Virus record (IMG/VR): IMGVR_UViG_3300017783_000206
Coordinates: 1-24,229 of that record
DNA length: 24,229 nt
Origin: a virus
Strand: one strand, 5' to 3'
In this document: positions 1-7,231 of the stretch, piece after piece
How the letters are laid out: each line of letters begins with the position of its first letter
Numbering within the stretch: position 1 is the stretch's first letter
Translations under genes and position numbers: made by a program
Notes under the pieces: model-generated
What the model saw: the letters and a program-made list of their open reading frames with translations, nothing else
The model's database searches: none
Told to the model about the DNA's origin: nothing

Positions 1-881
1 AAAGTTTTGTTCAACTTCTTCAATGTGGTCTTGTTGACCTCATGCACGTCACCGTGTGCTGTCTTCATTCTTTTCTGATATGAAGGCCCCGCTGTCTCGT
101 TCTCGTTCTGTCTAGTGAAACTAGGCATCATTCCGTTGAACTCTAGCAAGTCGTCTCTGATTGCTTGATTCTTCTTTTCTATGTTCAGTATCCTAGTGAA
201 ACTGTTTGTGATTGCCGCCGTGTAGTATGCGAACGGGTTGTCTGATTTGGATTCATCGAACTGTAGTCCAATCTGACTCAATTGCATCAACGCTTGAGAT
301 TGCATCTCATCATTGTATGTGTATCCTCTCCAGTTTGCTCTTGTTCCATAACGTTCACAAAGTTTCATGTACATCATGGCCAGTTGGTTGGTCATCTTAC
401 CGTGGTCCACAGAGAAGTTTCCGTTGCTCATTCCGCCAACCCAGTGTGACTTGCCTATGCAAACCAATTTGTCTTTTTGGTCAAAACGGTAGTGTTGGAA
501 AGGCGGGAAGTTGACCTTGCTGTGATGATCCGCTGTAGTCTTGGGATTCTTCTTCCTCTGGTCGTCCATGGGCACGTGATCGAACATCATGACCCTGAAC
601 ACCAGATCCGTTTTCTCTATCTTCCTGGGACTGACGGTGTAGTCCACTAATTTAATTTTTTTAAGTCCCGCCGCCTTGGCTTCCTCCCATGCTTCCTGTG
701 TGAGTCTCTTGGCTTTGGCCTTCCTGGCCTGTGCCACAGCACTGGCGTTGACTTTCTTTAGATTGGGCACGATTAAGTCATACTGTGCGTCCTCGGGTGC
801 GACGTATGAGCAGTAGGTGTTCTTGCTGGCGTGTATCTGTGCCAGCAGATCTCTGTTGTTTAGGTACTTGACTCTCTTCAT
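1..881 (-). CDS. 55: T4 gp55-like late-transcription sigma factor (3' end outside window)
   Basis: The minus strand reads open for 293 codons from an ATG at 881-879 to the window edge with no stop, so the C-terminus is missing. Residues about 171-245 match the gp55 sigma core: LCERYGTRANWRGYT (174-188), a DEMQSQAL helix, then FDESKSDNPFAYYT (208-221) and a basic FTRILNIEKKNQ segment (228-239). These parallel T4 gp55 'FSGYT...FDETKYKNPHAYIT'. gp55 is the small sigma-70-family factor that directs host RNA polymerase to TATAAATA late promoters together with the sliding clamp gp45. The clamp-binding tail expected at the extreme C-terminus would lie beyond the window. T4 gp55 is 185 aa; here about 170 residues precede the sigma core, an extension I associate with marine T4-like relatives. 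A purine-rich AAAGAGA about 10 nt upstream could be the ribosome site. The gene is divergent from the baseplate block. Identity is confident; the function of the N-terminal extension is unknown. Confidence 0.88.
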   Translation of the reverse strand, partial: MKRVKYLNNRDLLAQIHASKNTYCSYVAPEDAQYDLIVPNLKKVNASAVAQARKAKAKRLTQEAWEEAKAAGLKKIKLVDYTVSPRKIEKTDLVFRVMMFDHVPMDDQRKKNPKTTADHHSKVNFPPFQHYRFDQKDKLVCIGKSHWVGGMSNGNFSVDHGKMTNQLAMMYMKLCERYGTRANWRGYTYNDEMQSQALMQLSQIGLQFDESKSDNPFAYYTAAITNSFTRILNIEKKNQAIRDDLLEFNGMMPSFTRQNENETAGPSYQKRMKTAHGDVHEVNKTTLKKLNKT

Positions 882-948
882 AATTTGTTCTCTTTATATT
901 GTGTTGATTCGCGTCGTATGGTGAATTAAGTGCGCCTAAAATAATGCC

Positions 949-956
949 TATAAATA
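949..956 (+). promoter_or_regulatory. T4-type late promoter for the baseplate operon
   Basis: The octamer is an exact TATAAATA, the T4 late promoter -10 element, with no -35 needed. By T4 spacing (-13 to -6) transcription would start near 962, giving a leader of about 38 nt before the ATG at 1000. It is the only strong promoter-like signal before the block at 1000-7185, whose genes overlap or nearly touch, so it probably drives that whole unit late in infection. Confidence 0.8.
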
Positions 957-980
957 TAGTTAAAGTATACGAAATTTTAC

Positions 981-988
981 AAAGGAAA
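981..988 (+). promoter_or_regulatory. Ribosome binding site of the gp48-like gene
   Basis: AAAGGAAA lies 11-13 nt before the ATG at 1000. It is the only Shine-Dalgarno-like sequence in the leader predicted from the late promoter at 949-956, and it supports the chosen start. Confidence 0.6.
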
Positions 989-999
989 GCAACCATATA

Positions 1000-1830
1000 A
1001 TGGCATTCGGAGACATAGGCAAGATAGTCAAGAACGTGGGAGGGAGCATAATCAACAGGACCCTGGGCAGGCTCACGGGTGCTGGTATTTCCACGGATTC
1101 CAGGATAGTGCGTGCCAGGGCCAAATGGTCGGGTCGTAGCGACACCAGAGACTGGCGTGTGAGATTACAGGTGCCAAATGGACCATTGACAACATTTTTT
1201 GATTTTGCCAACAATCCAATAATGAAGCCTTTGAGTGAGGCGGAAGGCATTTTCTGGCCGCTGACACCTTCTATCACATTACAGCATTCGGCCAACTACA
1301 ACGCCATGGATCAGATACACAGCAACTATCCGCACCAGGCCTACCAGAATTCACAAGTGGACTCAATAAACATCATTGGTGAGTTCCCAGTGCAGAATTC
1401 TGAGGACGCCAAGCACTGGGTAGCGACCGTGAACTTCCTGAGGACAGTGACCAAGATGTTTTTTGGTAAAGACGATGGTGACGGACTCAAAGGCAATCCA
1501 CCACCAATCCTACACCTTTCAGGGTATGGTGACCACATGTACAACAAGGTGCCCGTTGTGGTCAACACGTTCAACCTTGAACTGAGGCAGGGCATAGATT
1601 ACATCTCAACAAAACAATCTGAAGTGGGATATGGACAAGGCAAGGTCGACCCAACCTTGGCGGCGGCAGTGCAGTCGGGAGAATCACAGACCTGGGCACC
1701 CACACTGTCAAACATATCAGTTTTAGTGACACCGATCTACAGCAGAGATTCTATCAAGGACTTCTCAATGAAGAAATTCGTTCGTGGAGAATTGAACGGC
1801 AAGGGTAGCAACGAGGTAGGATTCATCTAA
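1000..1830 (+). CDS. 48: Baseplate tail-tube cap/initiator protein, gp48-like (276 aa)
   Basis: The first gene of the late baseplate unit. It probably sits on top of the central hub and starts or caps tail-tube polymerisation. Visible features are a glycine-rich N-terminus, a beta-rich central part with WPLTPSITLQHSANYN (about residues 86-101), a helix around FLRTVTKMFFG (147-157), and a C-terminal strand PTLSNISVLVTPIYSRDSI (about 235-253). That strand resembles the end of T4 gp48 (TFTLEITMREI...). T4 gp48 is 364 aa and gp54 is 320 aa; both are distant members of the tail-tube fold, and this protein is shorter than either. I favour gp48 because gp48 is widely retained in marine T4-like phages and is followed by gp53 there, but gp54 cannot be excluded. 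Its TAA overlaps the next ATG by one base. Confidence 0.72.
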   Translation: MAFGDIGKIVKNVGGSIINRTLGRLTGAGISTDSRIVRARAKWSGRSDTRDWRVRLQVPNGPLTTFFDFANNPIMKPLSEAEGIFWPLTPSITLQHSANYNAMDQIHSNYPHQAYQNSQVDSINIIGEFPVQNSEDAKHWVATVNFLRTVTKMFFGKDDGDGLKGNPPPILHLSGYGDHMYNKVPVVVNTFNLELRQGIDYISTKQSEVGYGQGKVDPTLAAAVQSGESQTWAPTLSNISVLVTPIYSRDSIKDFSMKKFVRGELNGKGSNEVGFI

Positions 1831-2129
1831 TGGCCAAGTACTCGAACACATCACCGTATTTCGAAACCAGCGAGGTAGCAGACTACCTGGACATCTTGAA
1901 TCCAAGGACGCTGACCGCTGAGGACGATGATCAAAGTTACACCATAGAGAGGACATACGCATACAGGCCAGACCTGTTGGCATATGACCTTTACGGCTCA
2001 CCAAGACTGTGGTGGGTGTTCGCACAGCGTAATCCAGACCAGATAGAGGATCCCATCTACGATTTCAAACCAGGAGTTACGGTTCAACTACCAAAGAAAG
2101 AGAACCTGCTCAAAGACCTAGGAATATAA
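1830..2129 (+). CDS. 53: Baseplate wedge subunit gp53 (99 aa)
   Basis: A small wedge protein; in T4 gp53 helps join wedges and hub when the baseplate assembles. The signature is a run with AYRPDLLAYDLYGSPRLWWVFA (about residues 45-66) followed by the N-x-D...DP...DF...G..V.LP pattern (about 68-90), typical of gp53. At 99 aa it is about half of T4 gp53 (196 aa) and appears to keep only the N-terminal part. The start codon lies in a TAATG overlap with the upstream stop, with AGGTAGGA just upstream inside the previous gene, so translation is probably coupled. Confidence 0.85.
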   Translation: MAKYSNTSPYFETSEVADYLDILNPRTLTAEDDDQSYTIERTYAYRPDLLAYDLYGSPRLWWVFAQRNPDQIEDPIYDFKPGVTVQLPKKENLLKDLGI

Positions 2130-2132
2130 CCC

Positions 2133-4310
2133 ATGGTAGGCAAATATAATGGTCCTGATTTTGGGTTCGTAAAAAATGCTAAGTCAAGGGCAGACAAATT
2201 CAGGAACTTCGATGAATCGGCCTCCTACGCCAGGAAGTCCAGCATAAAAAAACTTCCGCTACAACCGGATCCCAACGTGTTGCACAAGTTCGCATCTTAC
2301 AACACCATATTCACTCTGTCTGCGTTGAGCCGCCAGGAGATCCGTAATCCCAAGCAGTTCTTCAACAGTGCACCACACGACATCATAGCAAGGAGTGGTG
2401 GCACAGGAGACGCCAACAGTAACACAGCACCACCCGGTGCACGTGAGAGGTTCACGGAAGACACCAAAGAAACCATAAGGAAGAGTGCCGCGTTGCGAGA
2501 CGCCCTCAACAGGAGCACCACAGAATTCTACAAGAACAACGATCTCTATTTCAAGAACGTCGAAATGACGTCAATACCGGCACTGAACGACAAGAGGCGT
2601 CTGACCAACGTGACCAACATCATGATGGAGTTGGTTGAACCGTCGGGACTGACGCTGTTGGAGAAAGTGAAGGCGGCCGCGGCCAACAACGGTTTCCTGG
2701 ATCATCTTGACGCACCCTACATGCTCACAATTGAGTTCAAGGGCTTCGATGAACACGGCAAGGATATCAAAGAGAACACAGATTTCATAAAGAGGGTCAT
2801 ACCTATCAAACTGATCACCATGGACATAGACGTTAACCAGGGAGGGTCATACTACAACATCAAGGCCATACCCTACGACCAATTCGCCCTTACCGACCAA
2901 TACATGTATCCGAGGACCAGCGGTAGCCTTAGATCAACCAACAGGTCGTTCAAGGACGCCGTGAAAAACTTGCAAGACATATTGGATGAGCAGAATAGAG
3001 ACGAGCAAAGCAAAGCACTCAACCAATTCCCAGACAGGTATGACATATCGATTAGTGAGGACCTTAATCCCGAAGCACAACTATCATATGAACTACTAGG
3101 CCAGGCAGGAATGACACAGGAAAATGTTAACTTTGCGGCAGGAGAGGAGGAGTTCACAATGGAGTTCATAAAATTCAATTCATCGGTACACATTCCTAAA
3201 CTGTTGGAAAATCTCATGAAGACCCATCCGGACTACGGCGCAAAGAGTTTCGACGAGTGGAGTAAGGCAGTAAGCACACCAGGATCAACAACTTTTGATC
3301 CAAACGGCGCTCTGTCCACCTACTTCAAGTATTTCAGGATACGTACAGCGATCGAACCAACGGCAGATTTTGATGAGATACGGCAGACCAACTCCAAGAT
3401 CATTAAGATCGTGGTGGAACCGTTCTATGTCAGTGCCTACAACCTGGCAACAGCGGGCATACACCAAGACAAGAATTATCAAGGATACGTGGCCAAGGCC
3501 TACAACTACATATTCACTGGCGATAACCTTGACATACAGGATCTCAACATCAACTACAAAGTTGCCTACTACCAATCTAGGTTGAAGGACCTGGAGGCCA
3601 ACGAGAGCAGGACATTCTCACAGAGCAACAAGGACGAGACAAATGAAACGAACACACCAACCAACAGGGAAAAATACAGGAGTGACCAGTATCTGCCCCT
3701 CAAGAGTGAGGTATCCTTGCACAAAACTTCGCCGAGCAACAGGTTAGGCAAGGCGGACTCCAGGATAGACCAGTTCTTCGACGCTATAACCAATCCACTT
3801 GCGGACATGGTGGTGGTGAACATGACGATACTGGGTGATCCCGCATGGCTGGGACAGAGCCAGTTCATTCCAGCGACACCGGTGAACTCCAACGGCAGTT
3901 CCCAGGACAACAACATTGAATTCTTCAGGGGAGAGGCAAAGGACAACGTATGGAACCCCAACCTTAAATGTTTCAACTACGACGTGGCCAAGCCAATAAC
4001 CAACCTCACCTTCAAGGTGCCACAGGACTTCGATGACAAGACCGGTGTTTATGAGATGTCATCGGCACAACAGGCGGTGTTCTCGGGCCTTTATCAGGTA
4101 ACACAGGTGCAACACAGTTTCACTGACGGTCAGTTCACACAGAATTTAACAATGGTGAGGTTTAACAACCAGGATAGCAAAGTCACCAACACCAGCAATC
4201 AAAAAATTACAACGAAAAATGGTGTGGTAACTAATGTGAAAAATCCAATGCAGGCATCACGTGAGATGGAAAACATTTGGAAAATCAGAGAAGATGATGG
4301 GATGGCATAA
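2133..4310 (+). CDS. Baseplate hub protein, gp27-like by position and C-terminal motif (725 aa)
   Basis: This is a large protein between gp53 and gp5, as in marine T4-like phages. Near the C-terminus residues 652-676 read GLYQVTQVQH...GQFTQNLTMVR, the 'Y-V-x2-V-x-H ... G-x-F/Y-T-x-x-L-x-x-R' pattern that ends hub domains of the gp27, Mu gp44 and gpD type. This suggests a trimeric hub that joins the tail tube to the gp5 spike. The N-terminal 60 residues are basic and polar. A segment at about 142-206 (FKNVEMTSIPALNDKRR, then a MELVEPSG motif and MLTIEFKGFD) is a block I recognise from marine myovirus structural proteins. Length is nearly twice that of T4 gp27 (391 aa). The start follows the gp53 stop by 3 bp, with TAGGAA upstream. 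The hub role is inferred; the structural role is more certain. Confidence 0.65.
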   Translation: MVGKYNGPDFGFVKNAKSRADKFRNFDESASYARKSSIKKLPLQPDPNVLHKFASYNTIFTLSALSRQEIRNPKQFFNSAPHDIIARSGGTGDANSNTAPPGARERFTEDTKETIRKSAALRDALNRSTTEFYKNNDLYFKNVEMTSIPALNDKRRLTNVTNIMMELVEPSGLTLLEKVKAAAANNGFLDHLDAPYMLTIEFKGFDEHGKDIKENTDFIKRVIPIKLITMDIDVNQGGSYYNIKAIPYDQFALTDQYMYPRTSGSLRSTNRSFKDAVKNLQDILDEQNRDEQSKALNQFPDRYDISISEDLNPEAQLSYELLGQAGMTQENVNFAAGEEEFTMEFIKFNSSVHIPKLLENLMKTHPDYGAKSFDEWSKAVSTPGSTTFDPNGALSTYFKYFRIRTAIEPTADFDEIRQTNSKIIKIVVEPFYVSAYNLATAGIHQDKNYQGYVAKAYNYIFTGDNLDIQDLNINYKVAYYQSRLKDLEANESRTFSQSNKDETNETNTPTNREKYRSDQYLPLKSEVSLHKTSPSNRLGKADSRIDQFFDAITNPLADMVVVNMTILGDPAWLGQSQFIPATPVNSNGSSQDNNIEFFRGEAKDNVWNPNLKCFNYDVAKPITNLTFKVPQDFDDKTGVYEMSSAQQAVFSGLYQVTQVQHSFTDGQFTQNLTMVRFNNQDSKVTNTSNQKITTKNGVVTNVKNPMQASREMENIWKIREDDGMA

Positions 4311-6772
4311 TGGTAGGAAGAGATTATTATAAAGGACACGCATCTAACCCCAGAGCACCGGGCAATGACACCTCTTGGTCGGGAGAGAGTGCAGGTCCAT
4401 ACATAGGTGTGGTCAAGAACAACGTTGATCCATTGAGGATGGGAAGACTACAGGTCAACATTCCCAACCTCAGCAAGACCAATGACCCCATCAGTGGCAA
4501 CTTGGTCACATGTGAATACCTTTCACCTTTCTATGGTGCCAAGGACGCTAGACACAGCATACCGGGTTCCACTGACTACAAGGACAGCCAACACAGTTAT
4601 GGCTTCTGGGCGGTGCCACCTGACCTAGACACAAGGGTGTTGGTGATATTCGCGGAAGGCAAGATGGACCAGGCGTTCTGGATAGGTTGCGTGCCGGAGC
4701 CCATGACCAACCAGATGACACCAGGCATATCATCAAGCACACTGACCCACGATGCCTTGGACGGCACCTTCGAGGGTGCGGACGCAGGATTCCAACAAGA
4801 CAAGAAATCAAAATACGGAACCACTAATGTTCCAGCCGGAGAAGTCAATAGGACAAAGACAGATGCCACACCACAACAGATCGCTAATGACAGACGGCCC
4901 ATACACCCGTTCGCAGAAACACTATTGAAACAGGGTCTTAGTGCGGACGACATCAGGGGTAACACCTCCAGTTCAGCACGTAGGGAGACACCGAGCCAGG
5001 TGTTTGGTATCAGCACGCCAGGCAGGAAAGACACGACCACCACAAAAGAGAACGTGGGAACAAAAGATTCAGGGGCAAAGGACTACGTCACGAGAAAGAC
5101 AGGACACACGTTCGTCATGGACGACGGTGCTGAGGACGGCACAAACCAACTCACAAGATTACGTACGGCGTCAGGACATCAACTGCTGATGCACGACACA
5201 GAGGGTGTGGTTTACATAGCCAACGGTTCTGGTAACGCCTACATAGAGATGCAGAAGAACGGCAGGATCGATGTGTATTCTGGAGTGGGAGGAATAAACT
5301 TGAGGACGGAGGGTGACTTCAACCTACACTCGGACTCCAACATCAACATGCACGCCAATGGTCAGATAAGGATGAGTTCTGCCAAAGAGATGATACAGAG
5401 TGCAGATGTCATATTTACAACGGGTCAAAAAGGAATATTCAACAGTTCACAGGCCGGGTCCGTGAGAACATTTGCCAGAGACGGGATAAGTTCAGATACC
5501 AAAGGTAGTCAGTTGCATGGAGCCAGGGGAGGCAGTATACACCTGGCGGCGTCTCCTAGAGGACGTACTGGCGGCCAGATACATTTCAATTCGACTTCCC
5601 CAAGTGACAAGTGGGGGCCATCATGGCTGACCCAGGAGAAGGTCGGAATGCAACTGCGTGAAGAGGGTGACGTAGAATTAGCACATAAAGGCGTCAAGCC
5701 ATTGAAGGAATTCACCAAGAAGACCAAGACAACAGTGCATAGATTGGTCACACACGAACCCATGTTCAGGGCCAGCGTGATAGACAGCGACGGGATCATA
5801 CCCGTGGACGCCGACGACAAGAAACAGTGGAGCAGGCTTGCCAACACGCCAGGCACTGCCGAGTATGTGAACAACAGGAACAGATTGAGTGAGAACAGTG
5901 CCATACGTGACGCCCAGTACCAAGCAGATGCGTTGCAATGGGTTAAACAGAAGATAGGTGACAGCACCAACGCCACCAAGGCCAAACAGTTGTTGACAGA
6001 GTTCGGAACCAAATACAATGCAATATATGGCATCTCGGAAAAGATAAATTTACCTTTCGATATCAAGGACAGCATTTCAGAGAAGTTCAAGGGATTAGAT
6101 TTCAATTCTCCTCTCAAGGACCTTACCAGCAACCTTACATCACAGGTGGTGGACTCTTTCACGGGCAAGAGCAAGGAACTGTTCAAGGACAACGTGTTCG
6201 TCAACAGTGCGGGAGAACTGTTCACTCTTGGCAGTGACACGATATCAGGTGTGACCGGTAACATAGACCTGCTGAACAGCAGTCTTAATTCTGTGCAGGG
6301 TCTCACAAAGAACCTGTCAGCGGGCAACATTCCTGCAACCATATCTAATCTACAGAGCATAAGCCAGACCTACACCAGTGTGGTAGGTGGCCAGATAGTG
6401 GGCATGAACCAGATCAAGAGCCTGGCCAGCAAGGCAGGACTTTTCGACGCCAGGGACGCCGCGAGGGGCGGTCAGACCTTCCTGGAGAACGTGGGCGGAA
6501 ACTTGACAGAGAAGATAGGAAACATAGGTGGAGCAGTCAAAGGGTTCTTCTCAGGTTTCAAATTCAGCGATCAGAGATTGAAGGAAGATATCAAATTAGT
6601 TGGCAAGTCGCTTGCAGGCATCAACATATATTCGTTTAAATACAAACACACCAATGGAACATACGAGGGCGTGATGGCACAGGAGGTTCCGTGGGCGAGA
6701 ACAATAACACACACAGGATTCTATGCTGTGGACTACAGCAAAGTTGACGTGGAATTTAGGAGATTGCATTAA
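4310..6772 (+). CDS. 5: gp5-like central spike/hub protein with C-terminal S74-type domain (820 aa)
   Basis: This is the likely membrane-puncturing spike under the hub. Domain order: an OB-fold-like part at residues about 30-130 (YIGVVKNNVDPLRMGRLQV ... RVLVIFAEG...AFWIG); a polar linker at 131-275 with TSSSARRE...FGISTPG; a VgrG/gp5-type beta-helix at about 286-360 (LLMHDTEGVVYIANGSGN, IEMQKNG, NLHSDSNINMHANGQIRMSS); a coiled or low-complexity stretch at 440-745; and an S74 intramolecular-chaperone-like domain from about 750 to the end. No T4-lysozyme-type catalytic domain is seen where T4 gp5 (575 aa) carries one. The ATG overlaps the hub gene stop (TAATG). Assignment to gp5 rests on the OB-fold plus spike repeats directly after the hub gene. 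Confidence 0.85.
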   Translation: MVGRDYYKGHASNPRAPGNDTSWSGESAGPYIGVVKNNVDPLRMGRLQVNIPNLSKTNDPISGNLVTCEYLSPFYGAKDARHSIPGSTDYKDSQHSYGFWAVPPDLDTRVLVIFAEGKMDQAFWIGCVPEPMTNQMTPGISSSTLTHDALDGTFEGADAGFQQDKKSKYGTTNVPAGEVNRTKTDATPQQIANDRRPIHPFAETLLKQGLSADDIRGNTSSSARRETPSQVFGISTPGRKDTTTTKENVGTKDSGAKDYVTRKTGHTFVMDDGAEDGTNQLTRLRTASGHQLLMHDTEGVVYIANGSGNAYIEMQKNGRIDVYSGVGGINLRTEGDFNLHSDSNINMHANGQIRMSSAKEMIQSADVIFTTGQKGIFNSSQAGSVRTFARDGISSDTKGSQLHGARGGSIHLAASPRGRTGGQIHFNSTSPSDKWGPSWLTQEKVGMQLREEGDVELAHKGVKPLKEFTKKTKTTVHRLVTHEPMFRASVIDSDGIIPVDADDKKQWSRLANTPGTAEYVNNRNRLSENSAIRDAQYQADALQWVKQKIGDSTNATKAKQLLTEFGTKYNAIYGISEKINLPFDIKDSISEKFKGLDFNSPLKDLTSNLTSQVVDSFTGKSKELFKDNVFVNSAGELFTLGSDTISGVTGNIDLLNSSLNSVQGLTKNLSAGNIPATISNLQSISQTYTSVVGGQIVGMNQIKSLASKAGLFDARDAARGGQTFLENVGGNLTEKIGNIGGAVKGFFSGFKFSDQRLKEDIKLVGKSLAGINIYSFKYKHTNGTYEGVMAQEVPWARTITHTGFYAVDYSKVDVEFRRLH
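6566..6769 (+). other. S74 (endosialidase-type) intramolecular chaperone-like domain in gp5
   Basis: Codons 753-820 of the gp5-like gene begin SDQRLKEDI and continue with an INIYSFKYK strand, GTYEGVMAQEV and a final YAVDYSKV. This is the order of the S74 family: S-D-x-R-L-K-x-x-I, Y-x-F-x-Y, G-V-x-A-Q-E-V, V-D-Y. Ser753 and Lys758 have the Ser/Lys spacing (5 residues) of the proposed self-cleavage dyad of endosialidase NF. In other phages such domains help trimeric beta-helices fold and are then cut off before the Ser. Whether this short copy (about 68 aa) cleaves is unknown. Confidence 0.82.
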
Positions 6773-7185
6773 TGGCATACGGAGATTCAGGATCAGGAGA
6801 CCTATCAAACAAGTCAGTGACCTTCAAGGGTTTCAGTTCACGTGCGGACAAGCGTAACTTCAAACTGTACGACTTCGAAGTGGCCAAGCAGGACCTGATC
6901 AACAGGTTATCAGTGCGTAAGGGTGAGCGGGTTGAGAACCCTGAGTTCGGCACCATAATATATGATGCCATATTCGAACCGTTTACAGAACAACTCAAAG
7001 ACGCCATAGTGGAGGACATCACTGCAAATTTGAACGCAGACCCTCGTATTTCTACACAAGAGATCCTAGTAACAGAAGCGGACAAGGGAATAGCCATACA
7101 GGCCACTATAACCTATGTTCCACTGAATATAACAGAGAAACTGAGATTCAACTTCGATGAGAATTCGTTGTTACGCCTATCTTAA
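6772..7185 (+). CDS. 25: Baseplate wedge subunit gp25 (137 aa)
   Basis: A wedge protein of the gp25/GpW-like lysozyme-related family, a part shared by contractile phage tails and type VI secretion (TssE). In T4 it binds the gp6 dimer core and helps start sheath assembly. Evidence: length close to T4 gp25 (132 aa); an early helical segment (DFEVAKQDLINRLSVRKGER, about 34-53), then NPEFGTIIYDAIFEP (56-70) with the family's conserved G-E-R...NPEFG...FEP pattern; and a C-terminal beta-strand pair. The ATG overlaps the gp5 stop (TAATG), with TAGGAG upstream. It ends the first gene unit; a short spacer with a late promoter follows. Confidence 0.9.
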   Translation: MAYGDSGSGDLSNKSVTFKGFSSRADKRNFKLYDFEVAKQDLINRLSVRKGERVENPEFGTIIYDAIFEPFTEQLKDAIVEDITANLNADPRISTQEILVTEADKGIAIQATITYVPLNITEKLRFNFDENSLLRLS

Positions 7186-7205
7186 TATACGCACATTTCC
7201 TAACA

Positions 7206-7213
7206 TATAAATA
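7206..7213 (+). promoter_or_regulatory. T4-type late promoter upstream of gp6
   Basis: An exact TATAAATA in the 42-bp gap between gp25 and gp6. T4 spacing puts the transcription start near 7219, only about 9 nt before the gp6 ATG. No Shine-Dalgarno sequence fits in that leader. The octamer is followed immediately by the palindrome at 7214-7231. Confidence 0.78.
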
Positions 7214-7231
7214 CCATTGTAATTACAATGG
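7214..7231 (+). repeat. 18-bp perfect palindrome spanning the gp6 start codon
   Basis: CCATTGTAATTACAATGG equals its own reverse complement and includes the gp6 ATG (7228-7230) in its right arm. As RNA it could form a 7-bp stem (CCAUUGU/ACAAUGG) with an AAUU loop that hides the AUG. As DNA it could bind a dimeric protein just downstream of the -10 element. A transcript started near 7219 would lack most of the left arm. Confidence 0.85.

Larger units (their letters stand above)
882..999. other. Divergent intergenic region between late sigma gene and baseplate operon
   Basis: This 118-bp AT-rich spacer holds the rightward late promoter at 949-956 and the ribosome site of the cap gene near 981-988. 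On the minus strand, before the sigma gene, I see only a weak AT-rich TATAAA (around 890-896, reading leftward) with no matching -35 box and no T4 MotA-type box. The promoter for the sigma gene is therefore not identified. No terminator hairpin or RNA gene is visible. Confidence 0.6.

Noticed and set aside
480-540. HNH-nuclease-like histidines in the N-terminal extension of the sigma factor (ADHHSKVNFPPFQHY)
   Set aside because: The spacing does not fit an HNH motif and no zinc cysteines accompany it.
882-900. Sigma-70 promoter for the gp55-like gene (TATAAA on the minus strand)
   Set aside because: No -35 element at proper spacing and no MotA box; the match could be chance in an AT-rich spacer.
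778-996. 72-aa minus-strand frame with a hydrophobic N-terminus
   Set aside because: It overlaps the true start of the gp55-like gene in another frame. The membrane-like stretch comes from AT-rich spacer DNA.
960-1295. 111-aa minus-strand frame over the gp48-like gene
   Set aside because: Antisense to a well-supported gene, with no recognisable motif.
5509-6360. 283-aa open frame on the minus strand
   Set aside because: It lies fully inside the gp5-like gene, has no ribosome site or family pattern, and reads as a mirror of the coding strand.
7186-7227. Rho-independent terminator between gp25 and gp6
   Set aside because: The only inverted repeat is the AT-rich palindrome at the gp6 start, with no following U-run. 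No GC-rich stem is present here or after the giant gene.
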